From NCBI GenBank assembly GCA_900471605.1, contig UCEY01000065.1:1-64000 (forward strand): 64,000 nt of DNA, written 5' to 3'. This stretch comes from Hyphomicrobiales bacterium (lineage in GTDB: Bacteria; Pseudomonadota; Alphaproteobacteria; Rhizobiales; Rhizobiaceae). The translations under genes and the position numbers were made by a program. Positions 8,208 through 16,225 of the stretch are shown here, piece after piece. The stretch's first letter is position 1, and each line of letters starts with the position of its first letter. Under the pieces are notes generated by a model. The model made no database searches. It saw nothing but the letters and a program-made list of their open reading frames with translations, and was not told the DNA's origin.

Positions 8208-8930
8208 ATGACCGTCGAATACCAGATGTCGCGGCGCGCCTTCGTTATCGGCTCCGTCTCGATGACCGCGGCGCTTGCCGGGTGCTCCACCACCACCGAG
8301 CGGGCTCCGATCCCGGAAATGGCCCGCCGCCCGATCGAACCTCCGGGCGAAGCGGAACTGCAGGCCCGCTACGCCGCGGTCGAGGACAGTGGCCATCTGC
8401 TGCCGGCAATCCCCTACAAGCAGATCGACCCGAAATATTATCGCCAGCGCGTCGTCGATCCGACCGGCGAACTGCCCGGAACGGTGGTCGTCGATACGCC
8501 CGGCCGGTTCCTCTACGTGGTCGAACCCGGCGGCACGGCGATGCGCTACGGCGTCGGCATCGGCAAGGACGGTTTTGCCTGGCAGGGCGAAGGCGTCATC
8601 CACTGGCGCCAGCCGTGGCCGCGCTGGAAGCCGCCGAACGAGATGGTGGCGCGCCAGCCGAGCCTCAAGAAGTTCTCCATCGAGAACGGCGGCATGGATC
8701 CGGGCGTCAAGAACCCGCTCGGGGCGCGGGCGCTCTACATCTTCCAGAACGGCCAGGACACGCTCTACCGCCTGCACGGCTCGCCGGAATGGGCTTCGAT
8801 CGGCAAGGCGACATCCTCCGGCTGCGTGCGTCTCGTCAACCAGGATGTCATGGATCTCTATACGCGCGTGCCCTATCACGCCCGGATCGTCGTGCATCAG
8901 GATGCGCTGAAGCCGGCTGCCACGGTGTGA
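8208..8930 (+). CDS. L,D-transpeptidase (YkuD), lipoprotein
   Basis: A 240-residue cell-wall enzyme. A twin-arginine-like start (SRRAFVIGS) and a lipobox ending at Cys26 (ALAGC) indicate a lipid-anchored periplasmic protein. The YkuD domain follows at about residues 90-230 with the catalytic pair His190 (RLHGSP) and Cys206 (SSGCVRL). Such enzymes make 3-3 cross-links in peptidoglycan or attach proteins to it; the TAT/lipoprotein type with a long VVDTPGRFLYVVEPGG lead-in is common and multi-copy in rhizobia. It is followed by a strong terminator hairpin, so it is probably monocistronic. Confidence 0.93.
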   Translation: MTVEYQMSRRAFVIGSVSMTAALAGCSTTTERAPIPEMARRPIEPPGEAELQARYAAVEDSGHLLPAIPYKQIDPKYYRQRVVDPTGELPGTVVVDTPGRFLYVVEPGGTAMRYGVGIGKDGFAWQGEGVIHWRQPWPRWKPPNEMVARQPSLKKFSIENGGMDPGVKNPLGARALYIFQNGQDTLYRLHGSPEWASIGKATSSGCVRLVNQDVMDLYTRVPYHARIVVHQDALKPAATV

Positions 8931-8942
8931 AATGGTCCTCCG

Positions 8943-8973
8943 ACAACATCGTCGGGATATCCGACGATGTTGT
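8943..8973 (+). terminator. Terminator hairpin after the L,D-transpeptidase gene
   Basis: A perfect 13-bp stem, ACAACATCGTCGG (8943-8955) with CCGACGATGTTGT (8961-8973), and a five-base loop. The stem ends in TTGTTT, a short T-run. It separates the transpeptidase gene from recX. Confidence 0.75.
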
Positions 8974-9054
8974 TTCGCCGTGGCTGCCTGGTGTAAGCAT
9001 CCGCGGCCGCACCGCGCGAAGCGGTCAAGACGGGGCTGGAGGCCTGAACTGGAC

Positions 9055-9609
9055 TTGGACGAAGAGACGCCGCAATCCGACGCGCCGACGCCACGCATGT
9101 TGTCCTGGGCGCGCAATTCGACGATGTACCGGATCGAGCGGCGGATGCACACGGAAAAGCAGCTTTTCGACGCGATCGCGCGCAAGGCACGCCAGAAATT
9201 CGAGGATATCGGCGAAGTCCAGATCAGGGCGCTCGCCGAATTCGCGGTGAAATTCGCCTATGACAACAAGGCGCTGGACGATACGGCCTTCGCCGAGATG
9301 AGCACCCGCTCGGGCATGCGCGGCGGCAAGTCACGGCGGGCCATCGCCCAGAAATTGTCCCGGAAAGGCGTGGCGAGCGGCACCGTCGCAGCCGCCATCG
9401 CGGAGGCGGACGATTTCCATGCCGCGCTCGTTCTTGCCCGCAAGCGCGCCTTCGGGCCGTTCCGCAAAGGAGAGTTCGACGAAAAACGCAAGGCCAAGGA
9501 ATTTTCCGCCTTCGCCAGAGCGGGTTTCAGCTTCGATATCGGCCGCAGGATCTTCGAGATGTCGCTCGAGGAGGCGGAGGAAGCGCTGGATGCAGGCCGC
9601 CACCTCTAG
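9055..9609 (+). CDS. recX: Regulatory protein RecX
   Basis: About 184 residues, with the RecX three-helix repeats: an N-terminal LSWARNSTMYRIERRMHTEKQL segment, a middle part with DDTAFAEMSTRSGMRGGKSRRAI and QKLSRKGVASGTV, and a C-terminal FARAGFSFDIGRRIFE. RecX binds RecA filaments and limits their growth. The start is uncertain: GGAGG at 9038-9042 favours the TTG at 9055 (or CTG at 9049) over the long frame that begins at 8932. recA is not adjacent, which is usual for the longer rhizobial RecX. Confidence 0.88.
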   Translation: MDEETPQSDAPTPRMLSWARNSTMYRIERRMHTEKQLFDAIARKARQKFEDIGEVQIRALAEFAVKFAYDNKALDDTAFAEMSTRSGMRGGKSRRAIAQKLSRKGVASGTVAAAIAEADDFHAALVLARKRAFGPFRKGEFDEKRKAKEFSAFARAGFSFDIGRRIFEMSLEEAEEALDAGRHL

Positions 9610-9635
9610 GTGCCGGTACGACGGCCGGCTGGCCG

Positions 9636-10103
9636 TCAGTTTTGCTTCAGCGCCGGGTCGTCGATCGCCGGATTGTAGAAAAGCGAGAGCGTCAGGCTTT
9701 TCGCGATACGCTCGGCGGTCGCCATGAACCAGGCTTTCGCCTCCGGGTTCGGAGCGATGTCGTCCAGCGTCGCGGCAAACAGCTCCAGCCATTTCGGAAA
9801 AAGCTCCGGCGTCATGTTGGCGACGCCAAGATGCGCCTGGACCGGCTTTCCACCATAGGCACCGTTGCGGAAGGCGACGGACGACCAGAAGCTTTTCATC
9901 TTCGCCATGTGTTCCGGCCAGCGTCCGGAAAGCCGTGCGTCGAATACAGGCCCCAGTTCCGGATGCGCCAGTATGCGGCCGTAAAATGTGTCGACCAGAT
10001 TGCCGATGAAGGCATCGTCTATGCCGATCGCTTTCATCTCCGCTTCCGCGCGCTCCCGGATTGCCGCGACATGCGCGGCGCGCGCCTGCAATTCATTGTT
10101 CAT
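9636..10103 (-). CDS. Group III truncated hemoglobin
   Basis: A 155-residue globin of the trHbP (group III) type. The B10 Tyr is Y41 (DTFYGRIL), the proximal His is H91 (KPVQAHLGV) and the conserved Trp is W105 (FPKWLELF). Such globins bind O2/NO and are linked to microaerobic life and NO or peroxide handling; the reaction here is not known. The ATG at 10103 overlaps the stop codon of a small upstream frame (ATGA), which fixes the start. No FNR-type box is visible nearby. Confidence 0.9.
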   Translation of the reverse strand: MNNELQARAAHVAAIRERAEAEMKAIGIDDAFIGNLVDTFYGRILAHPELGPVFDARLSGRWPEHMAKMKSFWSSVAFRNGAYGGKPVQAHLGVANMTPELFPKWLELFAATLDDIAPNPEAKAWFMATAERIAKSLTLSLFYNPAIDDPALKQN

Positions 10104-10252
10104 CTCAAAATCCCAGCTTCCGCAGCATCTGCGGTCAGCCTCATATAGGCTTTGCGGGCGCCTTCCCAAAGGCCGAACTGGCGGTTGCGACGATGTGACA
10201 GTCGTGGCCATTGCGAAACCGTCGATGTTGAAATTCCGTCGCGCTGCAGCAT
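10100..10252 (-). CDS. Small ORF (50 residues) coupled to the globin gene
   Basis: A frame from the ATG at 10250-10252 encodes 50 residues and ends in a TGA that overlaps the globin ATG (ATGA). Its C-terminal half, with RRNRQFGLWEGARKAY and LTADAAEAGIL, looks like a folded helical peptide rather than random translation, and the ATGA junction argues for translational coupling. There is no clear ribosome binding site and I know no named family. It may be a small globin partner or the 3' remnant of a longer gene. Confidence 0.45.
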   Translation of the reverse strand: MLQRDGISTSTVSQWPRLSHRRNRQFGLWEGARKAYMRLTADAAEAGILR

Positions 10253-10304
10253 ATCCGGTTTCGCCGCGAAATGCGGCTATGGGTTCATGGTAGAGACGAG
10301 GCGC

Positions 10305-11384
10305 ATGCGGAAGCGGGAATTTCTGATCGGCGGGGCTGCGCTGGCTCTCTGTGTCGGGGCAGGAGGTCGGGTCATGGCGGCGACGGGCGAACCGGTTGAT
10401 GTCGATGCACTGGCAGCGCTGCGGCCCGGAATGCCGATGTCAGCCGTCGAGAAGGCGATGGGTTCGGCCTGGCGGGCGCCGGCACCTCACAAAGGCGGTG
10501 TCATCGATATTCTCGAAAACAGCTATGGCGTCATCGTGCGGATCGACCGGAAGGGGCTGATCGGCAGCATCGATTTCAACTCCCGCTTCGAACATACGAT
10601 TGCCGGCGTTCCGATGGGTATCTCGCTTGCCGATCTTCGCACGACCGTGCCCGACATGCAGATCGGCGAGGAAAGCAAGGTGCGGCGCGCCACCCGCTTC
10701 GGCAGGAAGCAATTGCCGGAAGGGGAACTGTCCGCCCGCATCACCTATGACACGGTCTACGAGATCAACATTTCCAATCCCGACGCCGAATATACGGAGC
10801 CGACCGCGCCGCCCTATCCGGCCGCGAGCGGCGATCCCGGGGCGCCTTTCTCGGATGTGAACCTGAAGCTGGCGGTGCTCTCTGCGCTGATGCGCGCCAA
10901 GGCGATCGATCTCGGCACGCCGGAAGAGCTGGCGAGCCATGTGCTTGGGCGGCCGGTCGACCTGGAAAAGGAGGGCGACGAGCGCATTCCGGAAGCGCTG
11001 GACTATCTCGCCCGTTATCCTTTGAACGACGAACTCCTGGCTTCCGTCGAGTGGATCGAATTCGACGGGGGCGCGGCGATCTACCCCTATGTCTGGTACT
11101 TCTGGGGCGGCGAAGAAAATGCGTTCGATGTCAAGGATCTGTCAGGTATCCGCTTCTGCCCGAACCTGAAATTCATCTCCGTGATCTCGATGATCGACAA
11201 GGTCGATATTCGCGACCTCGTGCCTCTCAAGAAACTGGAACGGGTCAGCATCAACGTGCCGTCCGAAAACATCGAGGCGCTGCTCGATCTGCCGTCGCTC
11301 AAACAGGCAGGCCGTTTTTCCGGGACGCCGGCCGCACGCGGGGTTTTGGAAACGTTGAAGCAGCGCGGCGTGCGGGTGAACTAG
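10305..11384 (+). CDS. Exported protein of unknown function with LRR-like C-terminus
   Basis: About 359 residues. The start MRKREFLIGGAALAL resembles a twin-arginine-type or Sec signal; an in-frame ATG at 10287 adds six residues, but ACGAGG lies just before 10305. The mature protein has a SmpA/BamE-like segment (LRPGMPMSAVEKAMG and PMGISLADLRTTVPDMQ, each a short helix before a beta-strand) and a C-terminal part with repeating LKFISVISMIDKVDIRDLVPLK-type units resembling leucine-rich repeats. I cannot name a function. It converges on pcaF with a terminator hairpin between them. Confidence 0.65.
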   Translation: MRKREFLIGGAALALCVGAGGRVMAATGEPVDVDALAALRPGMPMSAVEKAMGSAWRAPAPHKGGVIDILENSYGVIVRIDRKGLIGSIDFNSRFEHTIAGVPMGISLADLRTTVPDMQIGEESKVRRATRFGRKQLPEGELSARITYDTVYEINISNPDAEYTEPTAPPYPAASGDPGAPFSDVNLKLAVLSALMRAKAIDLGTPEELASHVLGRPVDLEKEGDERIPEALDYLARYPLNDELLASVEWIEFDGGAAIYPYVWYFWGGEENAFDVKDLSGIRFCPNLKFISVISMIDKVDIRDLVPLKKLERVSINVPSENIEALLDLPSLKQAGRFSGTPAARGVLETLKQRGVRVN

Positions 11385-11405
11385 ACTTGAGGCAACCCGG
11401 AAGCC

Positions 11406-11425
11406 CCCTCCCCTTTCGGGGAGGG
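11406..11425. terminator. Bidirectional terminator hairpin
   Basis: A perfect 8-bp stem CCCTCCCC (11406-11413) with GGGGAGGG (11418-11425) and a TTTC loop, placed in the 57-bp gap between two convergent genes. No long T-run on either side. Confidence 0.6.
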
Positions 11426-11441
11426 AAGCAAAGCCTTGAAA

Positions 11442-12647
11442 TCACACGCGCTGGAGCGCTACCGCGATCCCCTGTCCCACCCCGATGCACATCGTGGCAA
11501 GCGCATACCTGCCCTTGCGCAGCGACAGTTCGAGCGCCGCCGTGCCGGAAATACGGGCGCCGGACATGCCGAGCGGGTGGCCGAGCGCGATCGCGCCGCC
11601 ATTCGGGTTGATATATTCGGCGTCTTCCTGGAGGCCGAGTTCACGCAGAACGGCGATGCCCTGGCTCGCAAATGCCTCGTTGAGTTCGATCACGTCGAAA
11701 TCCTTCGGCGAAATGCCCAGACGCGCGCAGAGTTTCTGGGTGGCGGGCGCCGGGCCGATGCCCATGATGCGCGGCGGAACGCCGGCGGTGGCGCCGCCCA
11801 TGATGCGGGCGATCGGCGTCAGGCCGTATTTCTTGGCCGCCGCTTCCGAAGCGATGATCAGAGCCGCTGCGCCATCGTTTACGCCCGACGCGTTGCCGGC
11901 GGTGACCGTTGCGCCTTCGATCTTGTTGAGGACCTTGAGCTTGGCGAGCGCTTCCATGTTGGTCGCGCGGGGATGCTCGTCCTTCGCAACGACAACGGGA
12001 TCGCCCTTCCGCTGCGGAATGGTGACCGAGGTGATTTCCCTGGCGAGACGCCCGTTCTCCTGAGCCGCCGAGGCTTTCGCCTGGCTGCGGACGGCAAATG
12101 CGTCCTGGTCCTCGCGGGAGACCTTGTAGTCGATCGCCACGTTGTCGCCGGTTTCCGGCATGGAATCGACGCCATACTGCTTCTTCATCAACGGGTTGAT
12201 GAAACGCCAGCCGATCGTCGTGTCGTAGATCTCGGCGTTGCGCGAAAACGCGGTATCGGCCTTCGGCATCACGAAGGGCGCGCGGCTCATGCTTTCGACG
12301 CCGCCGGCGATCATCAGTTCGGCCTCGCCGGCCTTGATGGCGCGGGCGGCGGTGATGACCGCGTCCATGCCGGAACCGCAGAGCCGGTTCATCGTGGTGC
12401 CGCCAACGCCGACCGGCAGGCCGGCAAGCAGTCCGGCCATACGGGCGACGTTTCGATTGTCTTCGCCGGCCTGGTTGGCGCAGCCATAGATCACGTCGGC
12501 AACCGCGTCCCAGTCGACGGAAGCATTACGCTCCATCAGTGCTTTGAGAGGGATCGCAGCGAGATCGTCGGCACGTACGGAGGAGAGCGACCCGCCAAAA
12601 CGGCCGATCGGGGTGCGGATGTAATCGCAGATATAGGCTTCGGTCAT
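11442..12647 (-). CDS. pcaF: 3-oxoadipyl-CoA thiolase
   Basis: A 401-residue thiolase that cleaves 3-oxoadipyl-CoA with CoA into succinyl-CoA and acetyl-CoA, the last step of the beta-ketoadipate pathway. The acyl-accepting Cys90 is in NRLCGSGM; the C-terminal catalytic residues are in NEAFASQ, GGAIALGHPLG and CIGVGQG. The substrate is assigned from the operon: pcaI and pcaJ lie directly upstream. The start at 12647 begins MTEAYICDYIRTPIGRFGG, the normal N-terminus of PcaF. It lies 11 bp after pcaJ. Confidence 0.95.
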   Translation of the reverse strand: MTEAYICDYIRTPIGRFGGSLSSVRADDLAAIPLKALMERNASVDWDAVADVIYGCANQAGEDNRNVARMAGLLAGLPVGVGGTTMNRLCGSGMDAVITAARAIKAGEAELMIAGGVESMSRAPFVMPKADTAFSRNAEIYDTTIGWRFINPLMKKQYGVDSMPETGDNVAIDYKVSREDQDAFAVRSQAKASAAQENGRLAREITSVTIPQRKGDPVVVAKDEHPRATNMEALAKLKVLNKIEGATVTAGNASGVNDGAAALIIASEAAAKKYGLTPIARIMGGATAGVPPRIMGIGPAPATQKLCARLGISPKDFDVIELNEAFASQGIAVLRELGLQEDAEYINPNGGAIALGHPLGMSGARISGTAALELSLRKGRYALATMCIGVGQGIAVALQRV

Positions 12648-12658
12648 GATCTTCTCTC

Positions 12659-13348
12659 TTACAGTTTCGGCACGACAAGATCGGCAACCGGTCCATCGAG
12701 ATGGAGCGGCGCGCCGGTCATGGCCTGAAGTTCTTCGACCGTCATATCGGCAAGCTTTTCGCGCAGGACGAAATGCTTCCCGACGATGTCGACGACTGCA
12801 TGGCTCGTATAGACCCGAGTGATACAGGCAACGCCGGTCAGCGGAAAGGTACAAGCTTCAACTAATTTCGGCTCGCCGTTCTTGGTGACATGCTCGGTGA
12901 TGACGCAAACCTGCTTGGCGCCGTGGACGAGGTCCATGGCGCCGCCGACGGCCGGCACCCCCTTGGAGCCGACCCGCCAGTTGGCGAGATCGCCGTTCTG
13001 GGCCACCTGCAGCGCGCCCAATATCGCGACATCGAGATGGCCGCCGCGCACCATGGCAAAGCTGTCGGCATGGTGGAAGAAGGCGGCGCCAGGCTTCAGC
13101 GTCACGGCCTTCTTGCCGGCATTGATCAGATCCCAGTCCTCTTCGCCTTCGGCCGGGGCCTCGCCGAAGTTCAGGATGCCGTTCTCGGTGTGGAAGATCG
13201 CTTCGCGGCCCGGCGGCTGGTAGCGCGCCACCATTTCCGGAAAGCCGATGCCGAGATTCACATAGGCGCCGTCCTTGATGTCCTGGGCCGCGCGCCAGGC
13301 GATCTGGGCGTTGGAAAGCTTGATGTCTTCGCGTGTGTTGACGGTCAT
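12659..13348 (-). CDS. pcaJ: 3-oxoadipate CoA-transferase subunit B
   Basis: A 229-residue CoA-transferase family I small subunit. The catalytic Glu55, which forms the thioester with CoA, is in HTENGIL; GIGFPEMV and the MDLVHGAK segment are typical. With PcaI it moves CoA from succinyl-CoA to 3-oxoadipate. Its ATG overlaps the pcaI stop codon by four bases, indicating coupled translation and a stoichiometric complex. Confidence 0.94.
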   Translation of the reverse strand: MTVNTREDIKLSNAQIAWRAAQDIKDGAYVNLGIGFPEMVARYQPPGREAIFHTENGILNFGEAPAEGEEDWDLINAGKKAVTLKPGAAFFHHADSFAMVRGGHLDVAILGALQVAQNGDLANWRVGSKGVPAVGGAMDLVHGAKQVCVITEHVTKNGEPKLVEACTFPLTGVACITRVYTSHAVVDIVGKHFVLREKLADMTVEELQAMTGAPLHLDGPVADLVVPKL

Positions 13349-14067
13349 GCCTGGGCTCCTGGGGCGTAGGCCACTCCGGCTCGGATGAGGACTTCTTCCT
13401 GTTGCGGGTTGGCAACCTCGACGACACGGTCGATGAAGATGCCGGGCGTGACGACATGCTCGGGATCGATGCCGCCGGGAGGCACGATCTTCGAGACCTG
13501 CACGATGGTCTTGGCGGCAGCCATGCACATCAGCGGGTTAAAGTTGCGGCCGGCCTTGTTGTAGGTGAGGTTGCCCAACGGATCGCCGAGCTGCGCCTTG
13601 ACGATGGCGAAATCCGCTTTCAGCCAGCGCTCCTGCACATAGTGGCGGCCGTCGAACTCGGCGATCACCTTGCCGTTGGCAAGCTCGGTGCCATAAGCGG
13701 TCGGCGTGTAGAAAGCCGGAATGCCGGCGCCGCCGGCGCGGATGCGTTCTGCAAGCGTGCCCTGCGGCACGAGTTCCAGCTCGATCTGGCCCGCCAGATA
13801 GCGGTCCGTGAAGGCGCGCGGATCCGAGGATTTGGGAAACGAGCAGATCATCTTGCGGACCATGCCCGCGTCGATCATCGCGGCGATTCCGATGCGGCCG
13901 TTGCCGGCATTGTTGTTGATGACGGTCAGGTCCCTGACCCCCTTGTCGATCAGAGCGTGGATCAGTTCGATCGGCGCCCCCGATCCGCCAAAACCGCCGA
14001 TCATGATGGTCGCGCCATCACCGATCTCGGAGACGGCTTCCGCCGTGCTTCCGATTGTCTTGTCCAT
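13345..14067 (-). CDS. pcaI: 3-oxoadipate CoA-transferase subunit A
   Basis: A 240-residue alpha subunit with the CoA-binding motif near the N-terminus (GGFGGSGAP) and the conserved [24 protein letters not shown] stretch. First gene of the pcaIJF unit, transcribed away from pcaR. The upstream pathway genes (pcaDCHGB) are not in this window, so protocatechuate ring cleavage is encoded elsewhere. The start at 14067 matches the usual MDKTIGS-type N-terminus. Some homologues act on other 3-oxo acids, but the thiolase neighbour favours 3-oxoadipate. Confidence 0.94.
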   Translation of the reverse strand: MDKTIGSTAEAVSEIGDGATIMIGGFGGSGAPIELIHALIDKGVRDLTVINNNAGNGRIGIAAMIDAGMVRKMICSFPKSSDPRAFTDRYLAGQIELELVPQGTLAERIRAGGAGIPAFYTPTAYGTELANGKVIAEFDGRHYVQERWLKADFAIVKAQLGDPLGNLTYNKAGRNFNPLMCMAAAKTIVQVSKIVPPGGIDPEHVVTPGIFIDRVVEVANPQQEEVLIRAGVAYAPGAQA

Positions 14068-14158
14068 GCGGGATATCTCCTTCGCTACGATCGGCAGAAA
14101 TGGCCCGCCGCCTCCAGGGATCAGAGATAGATCAGGGTGGGATGGACAGCAAGAAGAT

Positions 14159-14193
14159 TGTGCGGTAATTGACTTTTGTTCATATACCGCACA
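14159..14193. promoter_or_regulatory. Probable PcaR operator between pcaI and pcaR
   Basis: A perfect inverted repeat, TGTGCGGTA (14159-14167) and TACCGCACA (14185-14193), spaced by 17 bp, sits in the 150-bp divergent intergenic region. A TTGACT at 14169-14174 and TATTAG at 14194-14199 form a plausible pcaR promoter that the repeat would cover. IclR-family PcaR dimers bind such repeats and activate pca genes with 3-oxoadipate; binding here is inferred from position. Confidence 0.75.
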
Positions 14194-14217
14194 TATTAGG
14201 CCAATAGTGGAGGAAAC

Positions 14218-14973
14218 ATGCGAGAAACGGATTTCGTCAGCGGTTTCGCACGGGGCTTGAAGGTCATCGAGGCATTCGGTGAGACGACGCCGCGGCTGGC
14301 GATCGCGGACGTGGCGAAGGCCACCGGCCTCGACCGCGCCACTGCCCGCCGCTGCCTGCTGACATTGGCCGAACTTGGCTATGCCGATTACGACGGAAAA
14401 TTCTTCGTGCTGACGCCCAAGATTTTGAGGCTCGGCCATGCCTATCTCTCGGCCACGCCCCTTCCCCATATCGTCCAGCCGTTCCTCGACAAGCTCGCCG
14501 AGGAAGTCCACCAGAGCGCCTCGGCAAGCGTGCTCGACGGCACCGAAGTCGTCTATATCGCCCGTGCTTCGCAAAAGCGGGTCATGTCGATCAACCTGAT
14601 GCCGGGAAGCCGCCTGCCCGCCTATTGTGCTTCGATGGGTCGCGTGCTGCTCGCAGCGCTGCCCGAGGAAGAAACCCGTGCGCTCCTGAAGCAGACGAAT
14701 CTCAAATCCTTCACGCCGCGCACCCTTACCGACCCCACCCGGCTGATGGAGGAGCTCGTCAAGGTCCGGGAACAGGGCTTTGCCGTCATCGACCAGGAAC
14801 TCGAGCTCGGCCTCTGCTCGATCGCGGTGCCGCTGGAAAACGATCGCGGCCGTGTCGTCGCCGCGATCAATATAGGCGCGCCGGCTGCGAGTGTTCCGGC
14901 CGCCGAAATGGCGGAACGTTATCTCGGACCATTGAAGGGTGTCGCGCGGCTGCTGAAATCGCTGCTGCGCTAA
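14218..14973 (+). CDS. pcaR: IclR-family pca operon regulator
   Basis: A 251-residue IclR-type regulator: N-terminal winged helix (about residues 8-65, with LAIADVAKATGLDRATARRCLLTLAELGY) and a C-terminal effector-binding domain (residues ~80-250, with SRLPAYCASMGRVLLAALP and a ELGLCSIAVPL segment). It belongs to the PcaR/PcaU/PobR group and is expected to activate pcaIJF in response to 3-oxoadipate. The ATG follows GGAGGAAAC. It is divergent from pcaI across the operator at 14159-14193. Confidence 0.92.
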   Translation: MRETDFVSGFARGLKVIEAFGETTPRLAIADVAKATGLDRATARRCLLTLAELGYADYDGKFFVLTPKILRLGHAYLSATPLPHIVQPFLDKLAEEVHQSASASVLDGTEVVYIARASQKRVMSINLMPGSRLPAYCASMGRVLLAALPEEETRALLKQTNLKSFTPRTLTDPTRLMEELVKVREQGFAVIDQELELGLCSIAVPLENDRGRVVAAINIGAPAASVPAAEMAERYLGPLKGVARLLKSLLR

Positions 14974-14986
14974 CCCATCAGCGCCG

Positions 14987-15012
14987 TGAATCGATCAGCC
15001 CGGATCGATTCA
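14987..15012 (+). terminator. Hairpin after pcaR
   Basis: A perfect 10-bp stem TGAATCGATC (14987-14996) with GATCGATTCA (15003-15012), six-base loop, 13 bp after the pcaR stop codon. No T-run, so termination is likely but not certain. Confidence 0.5.
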
Positions 15013-15057
15013 ATCATGTCGTTGGACGGCGGAATCCGGACTTGCGATTCTCTCGGC

Positions 15058-15306
15058 ATGACCAGCGAACCGCTTCTTCTCACCCGCCGCGACCCTGTCC
15101 GCAACATGGCCCGCTTCTACCTGCTCGCCATCGAGCCGGATCTTTTCCAAGGCACGGCACTCACCCGCAACTGGGGCCGCATCGGCACCAAGGGCAGGTT
15201 CCTGATCGAGTTATTCGGCTCTCGGCAGGAGGCTGAACGGCGGTTCGCAGCCCTGGCGCGGAGCAAGGTGAAGCGCGGCTACCTGCGTCGCCCGGAGGCA
15301 AGTTGA
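15058..15306 (+). CDS. Small WGR-domain protein
   Basis: An 82-residue protein that is essentially one WGR domain: RNMARFYLLAIEPDLF, then LTRNWGRIGTKGRFLIELF with the name-giving Trp-Gly-Arg, and a C-terminal helix EAERRFAALARSKVKRGY. WGR domains are found in PARPs and molybdate-metabolism proteins and bind nucleic acids in the former. Stand-alone copies are common in rhizobia with unknown role. The ATG at 15058 is chosen over an upstream in-frame ATG because the domain starts soon after it. Confidence 0.85.
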   Translation: MTSEPLLLTRRDPVRNMARFYLLAIEPDLFQGTALTRNWGRIGTKGRFLIELFGSRQEAERRFAALARSKVKRGYLRRPEAS

Positions 15307-15425
15307 CGGTTGTCGACCTGCCATCTCATTTTCCTGGGAACTCCGGTTGATCCCCGAGTGGCCCTCGACGGTAATTGATGATCTAACCGGAGCGTCGGGG
15401 AACGCGGGGCTTGGGGGATGAGATC

Positions 15426-16175
15426 ATGAATATGGCGGGCAACCGGTTGGCATTGTCACTTGCTATCCTCGTCGGATGGGCGCTGATCGGCTGGTTTGCC
15501 GGTCCGCTTCTGGCGCTGTTCGGGGACACGTCGATCGATTTAGGCGGCATCGCTATCCCCCAAACCCTGTTCTGCTCCGTCATCTTCCTGATCGGCATGT
15601 CGGCTCTGTTCGAGAGCCGTGAAATCGGGTTCACCGCCCCGATCATCCTTCGCTCCCTGCTCCTGTCCTGGCTGCCCGGTCTCTATGCCCTGGGCTTCCT
15701 GCTGCTGGCGATCTGGTCAGGTCTTCCATCGATCGCCATGGCATCCTCGCTGCTGGTCTCGACCGCTCTTGGCGCGGCCTCTCAGGAATTGATGTTCCGG
15801 GGCATTCTGTTTGCCGGACTGCGATCCCGTTATTCGGTGACCGCGACGGCGTGGATATCGAGCCTTGCTTCAGGCTTTGCCTGGCTTCCCGTCTGGCTCT
15901 GGTACGGGTTCTGGGAACTGGGCATCGCGGACATGGCCCTCGGCGTCCTGCTGGGCATTCTGTTCTCGGCCATCCGCATCAGAACCAACTCGCTCTATCC
16001 CTGCATCCTGCTGCATACCGTCTGGAGCTATTGCCTTACCCTCCTGAGGGTAAGCGGAGGTGAGTTCTGGACGCAACCGCTCTTCATCGCCATCATAATC
16101 CCCCTTCCGATCTACGGACTGTTCCTGCTCCGGAAGAAGGTGCTTCCGGGCTTACCAGGTGCCGCGGCCGCCTGA
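15426..16175 (+). CDS. CPBP-family intramembrane protease homologue
   Basis: A 249-residue protein with about seven or eight transmembrane helices. The CPBP (Abi/CAAX protease) core is visible: motif 1 reads QELMFRG (residues ~120-130) where the family usually has EExxxR, so the first Glu is Gln here; motif 4 is LLHTVWSY with the conserved His. Family members are glutamic intramembrane peptidases, often in immunity or prenylated-peptide processing; the Gln change may weaken catalysis. The ATG at 15426 has GGGGGATGAG upstream. No neighbour points to a substrate. Confidence 0.75.
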   Translation: MNMAGNRLALSLAILVGWALIGWFAGPLLALFGDTSIDLGGIAIPQTLFCSVIFLIGMSALFESREIGFTAPIILRSLLLSWLPGLYALGFLLLAIWSGLPSIAMASSLLVSTALGAASQELMFRGILFAGLRSRYSVTATAWISSLASGFAWLPVWLWYGFWELGIADMALGVLLGILFSAIRIRTNSLYPCILLHTVWSYCLTLLRVSGGEFWTQPLFIAIIIPLPIYGLFLLRKKVLPGLPGAAAA

Positions 16176-16225
16176 ACAGGCACGGCCCGCCTTGCCTCCG
16201 ATCATCCGCACCCTAAATCCGAAAC

